Shown here one piece after another: positions 1 to 12,166 of a stretch of DNA of 64,000 nt. The stretch's first letter is position 1, and each line of letters starts with the position of its first letter. Below the pieces are notes generated by a model. The model was given only the letters and a program-made list of their open reading frames with translations. It was not told the DNA's origin and ran no database searches. Origin of the DNA: CAXTEJ01 sp964243295 (GTDB taxonomy: Bacteria > Actinomycetota > Actinomycetes > Actinomycetales > Angustibacteraceae); NCBI GenBank assembly GCA_964243295.1, contig CAXTEJ010000016.1:1-64000 (forward strand), given 5' to 3'. A program made the translations under genes and the position numbers.

Positions 1-406
1 GGCACGCGGTCTCCTTGACCACCACCGTCGCCGTCCACTCGCTCACATCCCCCGCGCTCAGCGCCGCCATCGTGTGCGGCATCTCGGTCACCAGCGCCTC
101 CGCCAACCCCAGATGCCGGCTCCCCTGCGACGGGGACTCACGGCGGGCCAGCGCGACCTGCTCGGCGACACCACGCCCAACCTGCCGCGACGGCACCCCG
201 GCCGCCCGCTGCTCCTGACGCTGCGCGCTGTCGAAGTCGACCGCGAGGCGGGCCTGACGGGCGCAGCACGCCGACTTCACCCGCTCCAGCCAGGTGATCT
301 CCTCGATCCGCCCCGAACCCTCACCCGCGTCGTCGAGCGGGCCAGCGAGCCATGACAGCAGGCAGCGCAGCAGGTCGGGGTTGACCGCAGCGGCGTCTTC
401 GAACAT
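1..406 (-). CDS. DUF222 (13E12-type) HNH endonuclease family protein, N-terminal part
   Basis: The reading frame starts at an ATG and leaves the window at its left edge, so about 135 N-terminal residues are visible. The pattern WLERVKSACCARQARLAVDF, then a VGRGVAEQVALARRES-like stretch and HLGLAEALVTEMPHT, is typical of the DUF222 domain that precedes an HNH nuclease in the multicopy actinobacterial 13E12 family. The HNH part would lie beyond the edge and is not seen. A TAAACT hexamer on the same strand ends 7 bases before the ATG and no Shine-Dalgarno is present, which suggests a leaderless transcript. The family is widespread but its role is poorly understood. The assignment rests on motif recognition only. 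Confidence 0.8.
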   Translation of the reverse strand, partial: MFEDAAAVNPDLLRCLLSWLAGPLDDAGEGSGRIEEITWLERVKSACCARQARLAVDFDSAQRQEQRAAGVPSRQVGRGVAEQVALARRESPSQGSRHLGLAEALVTEMPHTMAALSAGDVSEWTATVVVKETAC

Positions 407-497
407 GTGTACGAGTTTACGGCCAGGACGGGCCGATGGACAGGGGGTAAGGAATCTGTGGATGACCGTCGGTCGCGTGAATCCGGTCCACTCGGGC

Positions 498-648
498 GGG
501 CCGGGATCGCATGATCACGACGACGCGGGTGTACGCCGGCGGGCCGGGATCGCATGATCACGACGACGCGGGTGTACGCCGGGCGGGCCGGGATCGCATG
601 ATCACGGCGACGCGGGTGTACGCCGGCGGGCCGGGATCGCATGATCAC
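498..648. repeat. Four tandem copies of a ggccgggatcgcatgatcac repeat
   Basis: The core occurs at 498-518, 541-561, 585-605 and 628-648, a period of 43-44 bases. The linkers are also nearly identical (gacgacgcgggtgtacgccgg, with one a/g change and one extra base). The array fills the gap between the divergent DUF222 gene and recC. The same core returns between 60819 and 61202, so it is a dispersed intergenic repeat and not a local duplication. The centre holds a TGATCA palindrome. Confidence 0.85.
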
Positions 649-776
649 GGCGACGGGGCGGGGGGTGCCTCGACGCTCTTCCCGGGTCTCTGACGCTGCG
701 CGGAGCTGTCGTGTCGGTGCCGACCAGTACGGTCCAGACGAACGACCACGGACGAGCCCCTGGGAAGGACGTGACC

Positions 777-3700
777 ATGCTGCAGGTGCACCGCGCCGCG
801 AGCGGCGACGTCCTCGCGCGCGGGCTGGCCGACGTCCTCGCCGATCCGCCGGCGGATGCGGATCCCTTCGCGCCCGAGGTCGTCGCGGTGCCGGCGAAGG
901 GTGTTGAGCGGTGGCTCGCCCAGCGGCTGTCGCACGTCCTCGGGGACGGCGGCACCGGCGACGGCGTGTGCGCCGGGGTGCGGTTTCCCTGGCCCAGCAC
1001 GCTGGTCGACGAGGCGGTCGGCTCGGCCTCCGAGCAGCACGCCGCGTCGGTCGAGCTGTGGGCGCCGGGTCGGGCGACGTGGGCGCTGCTCGACGTGGTC
1101 GACGCGAGCCTCGACGAGCCGTGGTGCCGCTCGCTCGCGCGCTACCTGCAGGCAGGTGGTGGCCAGACCGGACGCCGCTACGCCGTGGCCGCGCGGCTGG
1201 CCGGACGCTTCGAGTCCTACGGTCGCTCGCGCCCGCAGATGCTGCGCGCGTGGGCCGACGGCCGCGACGAGGACGGCTCGGGCGCCCCGCTCGACGACTT
1301 GCGCTGGCAGGCCGAGCTGTGGCGCCGGCTGCGGAACCGGCTCGCGGTTCCGGCGCCCGCCGAGCTGGTCGACGCCGCCTGCGAGCGGTTGCGCGCCGAG
1401 CCCGGGCGCAGCGAGCTCCCGTCGCGGCTGTCGGTGTTCGGCGCGAGCCGGCTGTCGCCGTCCCAGCTCGACGTGCTCGCGGCGCTGGCCTGCCACCGCG
1501 ACGTGCACCTGTGGCTGCACCACCCCTCACCGGCGCTGTGGGACGCGGTCGCGGCGGCCCCGACGGTGCGACGGCGCGCGGACGACACGACCAGCAGCCG
1601 ACTGCGCAACCCGCTGCTCGCGTCGATGGCGCGCGACCTCACCGAGCTGCAGCAGCTCGTGCGGCGGTGCGCACGCGAGGCCACCGACGTCCTGCACCCG
1701 TCGCCGCCGCCGCCGTCGACCCTCCTCGGGCGGCTGCGCGACGACCTGGCCCTCGACCGCGCGCTGCCCCTGGGCTCGGCGCAGCTGCCTGAGCTGGCGC
1801 CGGGCGACCGCAGCATCCAGGTGCACGCCTGCCACGGCCGCACCCGTCAGGTCGAGGTGCTGCGCGAGGTGGTGCTCGGGCTGCTGGCCGACGACCCGAC
1901 GCTCGAGCCTCGCGACGTCCTCGTCATGTGCCCCGACGTCGAGGCGTTCGCGCCGCTCGTGGCCGCGGCCTTCTCGCTCGGCGCCGAGGACGGGTCGGAG
2001 CACCCGGCCGCCCGGTTGCGGGTGCGTCTCGCCGACCGGGCGCTGCGGCAGACCAACGCGCTGCTCGACGTGCTGTCGCGCCTGCTCGAGCTGGGTGGTG
2101 CTCGCTGCACCGCCTCGCAGGTGCTCGACCTGGCCGGGCGCTCGGCCGTGCGCCGCCGCTTCGACTTCGACGACGACCAGCTCGAGCGGCTGCGGGGCTG
2201 GGTCGTCACGGCAGGGGTGCGCTGGGGCCTGGACGCGCCTCACCGGGCCGGCTGGCAGCTCGCCGGCTTCCAGCAGGGCACCTGGCGCGCCGGCCTCGAC
2301 CGGTTGCTGCTGGGCGTCGCGGTGCAGGGCGACGACGTCGGGCCGGGTGACGTGGTGCCAATCGACGACGTCGACTCGGCCGACATCGACCTGCTCGGGC
2401 GCTTCGCCGAGCTCGTCGACCGCCTCGACGCCGCCCACGACCTGCTCGCCGGACGCCGGACCGCGGCGGCGTGGGCGCAGGGCCTGCTCGAGGCCGTGCT
2501 CCGGCTCGCGGCGGCCGCTCCGCAGGAGTCGTGGCAGCAGGCGCAGCTGGCCGGCGAGCTCGCCGATCTCGCCGAGGCCGCCCACGGCAGCGAGGCGCTC
2601 GTCGGGCTCGCCGACGTCCGCGAGGCGCTGTCGGCGGTGCTCGCCGGCCGCCCCACGCGCGCGAGCTTCCGCACCGGCACGCTGACCGTCTGCACCCTGG
2701 TGCCGATGCGGTCGGTGCCCCACCGCGTGGTCTGCCTGCTGGGCCTGGACGACGGGGCGTTCCCGCGGCAGGGCAGCCGCGACGGCGACGACGTGCTCGG
2801 GCGCGACCCCTGGGTGGGCGAGCGCGACGCGCGCAGCGAGGACCGCCAGCTGCTGCTCGACGCGGTCGGTGCGGCGCAGGACCACCTCGTCGTCGTCTAC
2901 TCCGGGGCCGACGACCGCACCGGCGCCACCGTCGTCCCCTCCGTGCCCCTCGGCGAGCTGCTCGACGCCGTCGACCGGACGGCGCGCACGCCGCAGGGGC
3001 GGGTGCGCGACGCCATCACGACGCGCCACCCGCTGCAGCCGTTCGACCGCCGCAACTTCGTGCCCGCCGAGCTGGGCCCGAACGGCCCCTTCAGCTTCGA
3101 CCCCCGTGCCCTCGCTGGCGCCGTGGCCGGCGAGGGCGCACGCAGCGAGCCCGGCCCCTTCCTCGCCGCTCCCCTTGCCGACACCTCACCCACCGTCGTC
3201 GCGCTCAGCGACCTCAAGCGTCTGCTGCAGCACCCCGCCCGCGGGTTCTTGCGCCAGCGGCTGTCGGCCGGCACGGCGTGGGCCGACGAAGAGCCGGTCG
3301 ACGCGCTACCCGTCGAGCTCGACTCGCTGCAGCAGTGGGACGTCGGCGAACGCGTGCTGCGCCAACGCCTGTCGGGCGCCTCACCCGCCCACATCATCGA
3401 TGTCGAGGCTCACCGCGGCCTGCTGCCGCCGGGCGAGCTCGGCGCCGCGACGCTGCGCGAGATCGGGGGGATGGCCGAAGCCGTGGCCGCTGCGTGCGCC
3501 ACCGAGCGGCAGCTGCCCGCCACGACCGTCGACGTCGATGCCGACCTCGGGGACGGCAGCGCGGTCACCGGGACGGTGGGCGGTGTGCACGGCGACGTCG
3601 TGCTGTCGACGACGTACTCCAACCTCGGCGCCAAGCACCGGCTCGAGGCGTGGCTCGACCTGCTCACCCTCACCGCGGCCGTGCCCGACCGCGAGTGGCG

Positions 3701-4129
3701 TGCCGTCGCCGTCGGACGCCGCAGCGGCGGCGCGTTCCGCAGCGTGCTCGGGCCCGTCACGGCCGACGAGGCACGGGTCGCGCTGCGCGAGCTGGTGGAG
3801 GTCTACCGCGCCGGGCTGCGCAGCCCACTCCCGTTGCCGCTCAAGGCATCGAGTGAGTACGCCGCGCGCCGTCAGCAGGGCGCCGACGTCACTGACGCGC
3901 GCTTCGCCGCCGACCAGAAGTGGACGTCGAGCCGCTTCCCGGGCGAGCAGGACGACGCCGAGCACGAGCTGCTGCACGGCCGATCGGCTCCCCTGCAGAC
4001 GGTGCTCGCCGAGCGGCCGTGGGCGCACGAGACCGGTCCCGGCTGGGCGGCCGACGAGACCGACCGGTTCGGTGCGCTGTCGCGCCGGGTGTGGCGGCGG
4101 CTGCTCGCGGCCGAGAGCCAGGGGCGCTC

Positions 4130-4133
<4 letters not shown>
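777..4133 (+). CDS. recC: RecBCD exonuclease V, gamma subunit RecC
   Basis: About 1118 residues, close to the usual RecC length (about 1120). RecC is the helicase-like subunit of the RecBCD helicase/nuclease that processes double-strand DNA ends for recombinational repair and degrades linear DNA. Recognisable family segments are VVAVPAKGVERWLAQRLSH near the N-terminus, SVFGASRLSPSQLDVLAAL at about 215, the CHGRTRQVEVLREVVL segment at about 350, and VVCLLGLDDGAFPRQG at about 650. RecC has no Walker motif and none is seen here. The ATG was chosen because gggaagg lies 9 bases upstream; an in-frame GTG two codons earlier is too close to it. The stop overlaps the recB start by GTGA, so the trio recC-recB-recD is one operon, in the order found in mycobacteria. 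Confidence 0.95.
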
Positions 4134-7527
<3,394 letters not shown>

Positions 7528-7531
<4 letters not shown>

Positions 7532-9468
7532 CCACGCTCGACGAGTCAGCCGCCACGACTGCCACGCGGGCGCGCGGGCTGCTGCGCGACTTCAACCGCG
7601 CGGGCGTCCTGTCGCCCGCCGACGTGCACGTCGCCACCCGCCTCGGCGCCCTCACCGGCGAGGACGACGACGACGTGCTGCTCGCCGTCGCGCTCGTCGT
7701 GCGCTCGACGCGCCACGGCTCGGTGGTCGTCGACCTCGAGACGGTGCGTGAGAGCACCGTCGCCGACGACGAGGACGGCCAGACGCCCGACGCCGACGAC
7801 GTCCCCCTCCCCTGGCCGGACGCCGGAGCCTGGGTCGTCGCGTGCGCGCGCAGCCCGCTGACGGCCGGGGCGGTCGCGCCGGTGCGGCAGGTCGGCGCGC
7901 GGTTGTGGCTGGCCCGCTACTGGCAGCAGGAGCAGCAGGTCGCCGACGAGCTGCTCGCGCGCGCCGCCACGGCACCCGACGACCTCGACCTCGACGTGCT
8001 GCGGGCCGGGGTCGAGCGGCTGTTCGGCCCCGACGCCGGCGGCGCCGAGCACCCCGACGACGCCCAGCGCGTCGCCGCCGTGGCGTGCGCCCTCGCCCGC
8101 GTCAGCGTGCTGGCCGGCGGCCCCGGGACGGGCAAGACCACGACGGTGTCGCGGTTGCTCGCCCTGCTGCGCGAGCAGCACCCCGGCTGCCGCATCGCGC
8201 TCGCGGCCCCCACCGGCAAGGCCGCGGCCCGGCTGGAGGAGGCGGTGCGCTCGTCCGCCGCCCGGCTGCCGGCGGCCGACCGCGAGCGGCTCGCCGACCT
8301 GCTGGGCAACACGGGCGCGACCACGCTGCACCGCCTGCTCGGCTGGCGGCCCGGCGCGCGCAGCCGCTTCCGGCACGACCGCACGGACCGGCTGCCCTTC
8401 GACGTCGTCGTCGTCGACGAGAGCTCGATGGTGTCGCTGACGCTGATGGCCCGGCTGCTCGAGGCCTTGCGACCGCACACCCGCCTCGTGCTGGTCGGCG
8501 ACTCCGACCAGCTGGCCTCGGTCGAGGCGGGCGCCGTGCTCGGCGACCTGGTCGACCGGGCCACGCTCGGCCGCCGCACCCCGGCCGCCGCCGAGGCCCT
8601 GCGCGCCGTGCTGCCCGGTGCCGACGTCCGGGAGCGCGCGGCGTCGCCGCAGGCCCGCGTCGGCGACGGGGTGAGCGCCCTGACGACCAACCACCGGTTC
8701 GCTCCCGACAGCGCCATCGCGGCGCTCGCGCGGGCCGTGCTCGAGGGCGACGGCGAGGCTGCCGTGGCCGTGCTGCGATCCGGACGCGAGGGCGTCGAGC
8801 TCGTCGAGGTCGACGACGAAGCCCGGCTGTCCGACGTCCAGCTGGCCGGCGTGCGCGCCGACGTGGTCGCGGGCGGCGCCGCCCTGCACAGCGCCGCCGC
8901 TGCGGGCGACGCGCGGTCGGCGCTGACGGCCCTCGACCGCCACCGGCTGCTGTGCGCCCACCGCCTCGGCCCTCGCGGCGTGCAGCACTGGGGTGACCTC
9001 GCCGCGGCATGGGTCGCCGAGCAGCAGCCCGTGCTGCCGTCGGCTGCGCGCTCCGACGGACGCTACGCCGGTGAGCCGCTGCTGATCACCAGCAACGACT
9101 ACGACGCGGGGTTGTTCAACGGCGACACCGGCGTCGTGGTCGACGACGCGCGCGGCGGGCTGGTGGCGGTGTTCGGCCGCGGTGGCGAGCCGTTCCCCGT
9201 GTCGCTCGCCCGGCTCGGCGCCGTCCGGCCGTTGCACGCGATGACCGTGCACCGCAGCCAGGGCAGCCAGTTCGAGCGGGTCACCGTGCTGCTGCCGGCG
9301 GCCGGTTCGCCGCTCGCCACCCGTGAGACCGTCTACACCGCCGTCACGCGGGCGACGCGACACGTGCGCGTCGTCGGGTCGGCGGCCGCCCTTCTCGACG
9401 CGGTCAGCCGGCCGGCCGCCCGCGCCACCGGGCTGCGCGAGCGGCTGCGCGAGCAGGCAGGCGACTGA
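7528..9468 (+). CDS. recD: RecBCD exonuclease V, alpha subunit RecD (5'-3' helicase)
   Basis: About 646 residues; E. coli RecD has 608. RecD is the fast 5'-3' SF1B motor of RecBCD. Motifs in order are Walker A GGPGTGKTTTVSRLLALL (about 197), Walker B VVVDESSMVSLTLMARLL, LVLVGDSDQLASVEAGAVLGD, and the C-terminal MTVHRSQGSQFERV plus VYTAVTRATRHVRVVGS of the UvrD-like half. The N-terminal 190 residues form the RecD inter-subunit region. The GTG start sits in a GTGA overlap with the recB stop, giving translational coupling. With all three subunits intact, functional RecBCD is expected. Confidence 0.96.
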
Positions 9469-9475
9469 CGGCGAC

Positions 9476-9481
9476 TACGCT
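9476..9481 (+). promoter_or_regulatory. -10 box TACGCT for the leaderless small gene
   Basis: TACGCT fits the actinobacterial TANNNT consensus. The ATG begins 7 bases after it, which would put the transcription start at or next to the start codon. No clear -35 box is visible, because that region is the recD end. Confidence 0.5.
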
Positions 9482-9488
9482 GGCGGCC

Positions 9489-9782
9489 ATGGGAAAGGTG
9501 GACGACCAGCGGGCGATGCGTGAGGCGCGGTACGCGGCCAGCAACACGGGCACGGCCGCGCGCCGGACCACGTCGGCGGCACGCCCGGCCAAGACCGCTG
9601 ATGGCCGCCCGGCGCGTGCCCTGCGGGTGGTCAAGCCGGGCTCCGAGCCCACGACGCCGGCGCAGACGACGGCGGAGCCGGCCACCGACGAGCTGTGCGG
9701 CCACCGCAACATGGGCGGCAAGGCCTGCACCCGCGAGCGCGGTCACGAGGCCACCGGCACGAAGAACCACCGCTACGGCTGA
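9489..9782 (+). CDS. Small hypothetical protein with C-terminal CGHRNMGGKACTRERGH motif
   Basis: A 97-residue protein: a basic, Ala/Thr/Pro-rich and probably disordered first 70 residues, then a compact end with Cys-Gly-His, a second Cys 9 residues on, His, and a final HRYG. The Cys/His spacing suggests a small metal-binding knuckle. I have seen similar short actinobacterial proteins ending in a CGH...C...HRY block, but I know no function. No Shine-Dalgarno precedes the ATG. A TACGCT box ends 7 bases upstream, so it probably has its own leaderless transcript and is not read through from recD, which ends 20 bases before. Confidence 0.7.
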   Translation: MGKVDDQRAMREARYAASNTGTAARRTTSAARPAKTADGRPARALRVVKPGSEPTTPAQTTAEPATDELCGHRNMGGKACTRERGHEATGTKNHRYG

Positions 9783-9786
9783 CCGC

Positions 9787-10590
9787 TCACCACGTGCCGC
9801 CGATCGGGTGGTCGGCCTGCGCGAACTCCGCGCCGTAGACCAGCTCGTCCGCGAGCAGCGGCGGTGACCCGAGCCGCTCGGCGTACGCCTCCGCGTCGTC
9901 GCGCGGGTCGAAGCCGATCGCCAGCCCGGCGTCGAGACTGACGACGCGCCGGGTGTTGCGCGACACCCCCCACACCAGGTGGTGGCCCGGCGGCGCGGTG
10001 GCCGCGGCCTCGACCAGCCGGGCGGCGTCGCCTGGCGACAGCCACGTCGACAGCGCGCGGACGTGGGGAGGCTCGGCCTCGGCGGTGCCGATCCGGGCGC
10101 TCACGACGGCCATGCCGTAGCGGTCGGCGTACAGGCTGCCCAGCGCCTCGACGGTGGCCTTGCTGACGCCGTAGTAGCTGTCGGGCCGCGGCACGGGCAC
10201 CGGGACGTCGCGGCCGCCGGCGTAGGTCTCGAACCCGACCGCGTGGATCGAGCTGGCCAGCAGCACCCGCGGCACGCCGGCAGCGTGACAGGCCTCGAGC
10301 ACCGACCGCGTTCCGCCGACGTTGACGCGCATGATCTCGTCCCACGGCCGCTCGCTCGGGTGACCAGCGAGGTGGACGACGAGGCCGGCGCCGGTGAACG
10401 CCGCGGTCAGCGCGTCGGTGTCGGCGACGTCCGCGACGACGACGTCCTCCCCCGGCCCCGGGGCGTCGGGCGGCGTGACGTCGAGCAGCCGCAGCGTGCG
10501 ACCCGGCCTGACCAGCCGTGGCCGCAGGCGCGACCCGATGCGCCCGGTCGCTCCGGTGATGACGACGAGCTCGACTCCGTCGGGAGTCAT
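9787..10590 (-). CDS. NAD-dependent epimerase/dehydratase (uronate-dehydrogenase-like SDR)
   Basis: A 267-residue extended short-chain dehydrogenase. The N-terminus has the nucleotide-binding VVITGATGRIGSRLRPRL pattern, followed by VVADVADTDAL, VHLAGHPSERPWDEI, NVGGTRSVLEACHAAG and the catalytic YYGVSKATVEALG (YxxxK). This layout matches NAD-dependent epimerases close to hexuronate dehydrogenases, so a sugar or sugar-acid substrate is likely but not proven. Its ATG overlaps the stop of the upstream peptidase gene by ATGA, so the two are cotranscribed. It converges with the small gene downstream of recD. Confidence 0.85.
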   Translation of the reverse strand: MTPDGVELVVITGATGRIGSRLRPRLVRPGRTLRLLDVTPPDAPGPGEDVVVADVADTDALTAAFTGAGLVVHLAGHPSERPWDEIMRVNVGGTRSVLEACHAAGVPRVLLASSIHAVGFETYAGGRDVPVPVPRPDSYYGVSKATVEALGSLYADRYGMAVVSARIGTAEAEPPHVRALSTWLSPGDAARLVEAAATAPPGHHLVWGVSRNTRRVVSLDAGLAIGFDPRDDAEAYAERLGSPPLLADELVYGAEFAQADHPIGGTW

Positions 10591-11231
10591 GGGACAGCCA
10601 CCACGGGGTTGACGCCGACCGCCTCGCGGCTGCCGTCGGCCCGGATCACCACGCCCGAGCGCTCGGGCAGGCCCAGCACGTCCGGCTCGGCGGGCAGCCG
10701 GTCGCGCGCCGACTGCAGCCAGCCGGTGTCGCCGCCAAAGTGGGGCAGCACCAGGTCGACCGGCGCGAGCGCCAGGCCGGCGACGACCTCGCGCCCGCGG
10801 TCGGGCAGCACGGTCCACCGGCACATGACCATCGCGCCGGCGCTGGCCCCGCTCACCGGCATGCCGCCGGCGACCGCGCGCTCCAGGGCGTCGCGGTGCG
10901 GTGCCAGCACGTCGAGCAGCCGGGACGGCGACCCGCCGGGAAGCACGAGCAGCCCGCCGTCGGCCATGGCCCGCGCGAGCTCGTCGGCGAAGCCGTCCTC
11001 GCTGGCGACGTCGACGACCTCCGCGCCCAGGCCCCGGTACCACCGGCGCGCGTTCGCGCCGGCCGTCTCCTGCTCGCGGCCCTGACGCCCCGCAAACGGC
11101 GCGACCAGCACGCGGCGCGGGACGTCGTCCGGGCCGAGCAGCAGCAGCCGGTCCATGCCCTCGCACCCGGGCTGCAGCTCGGCGCCGCCCTGCAGGCAGA
11201 CGGGGCCGCGGGTCGTGACGTCGTCCGGCAT
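10587..11231 (-). CDS. Peptidase S51 / cyanophycinase-like class I glutamine amidotransferase-fold protein
   Basis: A 214-residue protein of the S51 group (PepE, cyanophycinase). The nucleophile elbow is VSGASAGAMVM at about residue 105-115, with the expected Gly-Ala-Ser-Ala-Gly turn. It is preceded by GGLLVLPGGSPSRLLDVL, where family members bind substrate. N-terminal LQGGAELQPGCEGMDRLLL and VLVAPFAGRQG are also typical. The substrate is unknown; family members cleave Asp-X dipeptides or cyanophycin-like peptides. The ATG was chosen because upstream residues of the open frame look non-coding. It is coupled to the downstream epimerase. Confidence 0.8.
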   Translation of the reverse strand: MPDDVTTRGPVCLQGGAELQPGCEGMDRLLLLGPDDVPRRVLVAPFAGRQGREQETAGANARRWYRGLGAEVVDVASEDGFADELARAMADGGLLVLPGGSPSRLLDVLAPHRDALERAVAGGMPVSGASAGAMVMCRWTVLPDRGREVVAGLALAPVDLVLPHFGGDTGWLQSARDRLPAEPDVLGLPERSGVVIRADGSREAVGVNPVVAVP

Positions 11232-11271
11232 GGTCCCTACCCAAGCACCGAGGCCGGACGGCGGCGAGTGC

Positions 11272-12048
11272 TCAGCCGCGCAGGTAGACCGGCACGTCGG
11301 GTGTCGAGCGCCCGGCGTCGTAGCGATAGCCCGCGCCGTCGAACTCGCGCAGGGCGCGCACGCTGCGCACCCGGTTGAGCACCAGCCAGGCGGCCATCTC
11401 GCCACGCGCGCGCTTGGCGAAGAACGACACGATGCGGTGGTGGCCCTGCGGGTCGGCGTCGAGGAACCGGGGGGAGATCAGCCGGCCGTCGAGCAGCTCG
11501 GGTCGCACCGATTTGACGTACTCGTCCGAGGCGAGGTTGACCACGACGGCCGGGCCGGGCGACTCGGCCAGGTCGGCGTTGACCTGCTCGGTGATCTCGG
11601 TGCCCCAGAAGTCGTAGAGCGACTCGCCGCGGCCGGTCGCCAGGCGCGTGCCCATCTCGAGCCGGTAGGGCTGGATCAGGTCGAGCGGGCGCAGCAGCCC
11701 GTAGAGGCCGGACAGGATGCGCACCACCTTCTGCGCGTGCGTGAAGTCGCGCTCGCCGAAGCGGTGCGCGGCGTCCATGCCCTGGTAGACGTCGCCGGCG
11801 AACAGCAGCACGGCGGCGCGCGCATTGCGCTTGGTGAAGGGCGGCGAGAACTCGCGGTAGCGCTCGACGTTGAGCTCGGCCAGGTCGGCCGAGATGCCCA
11901 TGAGCTCGGCGACCTGGTCGGGCGACTTGCGGCGCATCACGTCGATGAGCTCGACGGACCGGTCGAGCTGGCGCGGCTGGGTCGCCTTGCGGGTCACCGG
12001 CCGCGTGGTCGTGTCGAGCGACTTGGCGGGCGAGAGGAGCGCGATCAT
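11272..12048 (-). CDS. yaaA: Peroxide stress protein YaaA (UPF0246/DUF328)
   Basis: A 258-residue, full-length member of the YaaA family. The N-terminal MIALLSPAKSLD signature, FSPPFTKRNARAAVLLFAGDVYQGMDA, VRILSGLYGLLRPLDLIQPYRLEMGT and IVSFFAKRARGEMAAWL are diagnostic. In E. coli YaaA lowers intracellular free iron damage under hydrogen peroxide and binds DNA. No Shine-Dalgarno is visible. A TACCGT box ends 9 bases before the ATG, so the leader is likely one or two bases long. Both neighbours are on the same strand, with an exporter upstream separated by a strong terminator. Confidence 0.95.
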   Translation of the reverse strand: MIALLSPAKSLDTTTRPVTRKATQPRQLDRSVELIDVMRRKSPDQVAELMGISADLAELNVERYREFSPPFTKRNARAAVLLFAGDVYQGMDAAHRFGERDFTHAQKVVRILSGLYGLLRPLDLIQPYRLEMGTRLATGRGESLYDFWGTEITEQVNADLAESPGPAVVVNLASDEYVKSVRPELLDGRLISPRFLDADPQGHHRIVSFFAKRARGEMAAWLVLNRVRSVRALREFDGAGYRYDAGRSTPDVPVYLRG

Positions 12049-12114
12049 CAGGCGCTCACGGTAGCGCGCGGTGTCTGCGGCGGTGGGGTGGCACGGGCGC
12101 GTCCGAGGACAGCA

Positions 12115-12150
12115 CCGCGCCCGGAGCCTCGCGAGCGGCTCCGGGCGCGG
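12115..12150 (-). terminator. Perfect 14-bp stem hairpin downstream of the first DHA2 exporter
   Basis: Arms 12115-12128 and 12137-12150 pair perfectly (14 GC-rich pairs) around an 8-base loop. There is no clear T run, as is common in high-GC terminators. It lies just past the exporter stop and ahead of yaaA. Confidence 0.75.
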
Positions 12151-12166
12151 CGGGCGCGCGACTGGC

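Noticed and set aside
498..648. Possible CRISPR array
   Set aside because: The linkers between repeats are themselves nearly identical, the units are few, and no cas gene is present.
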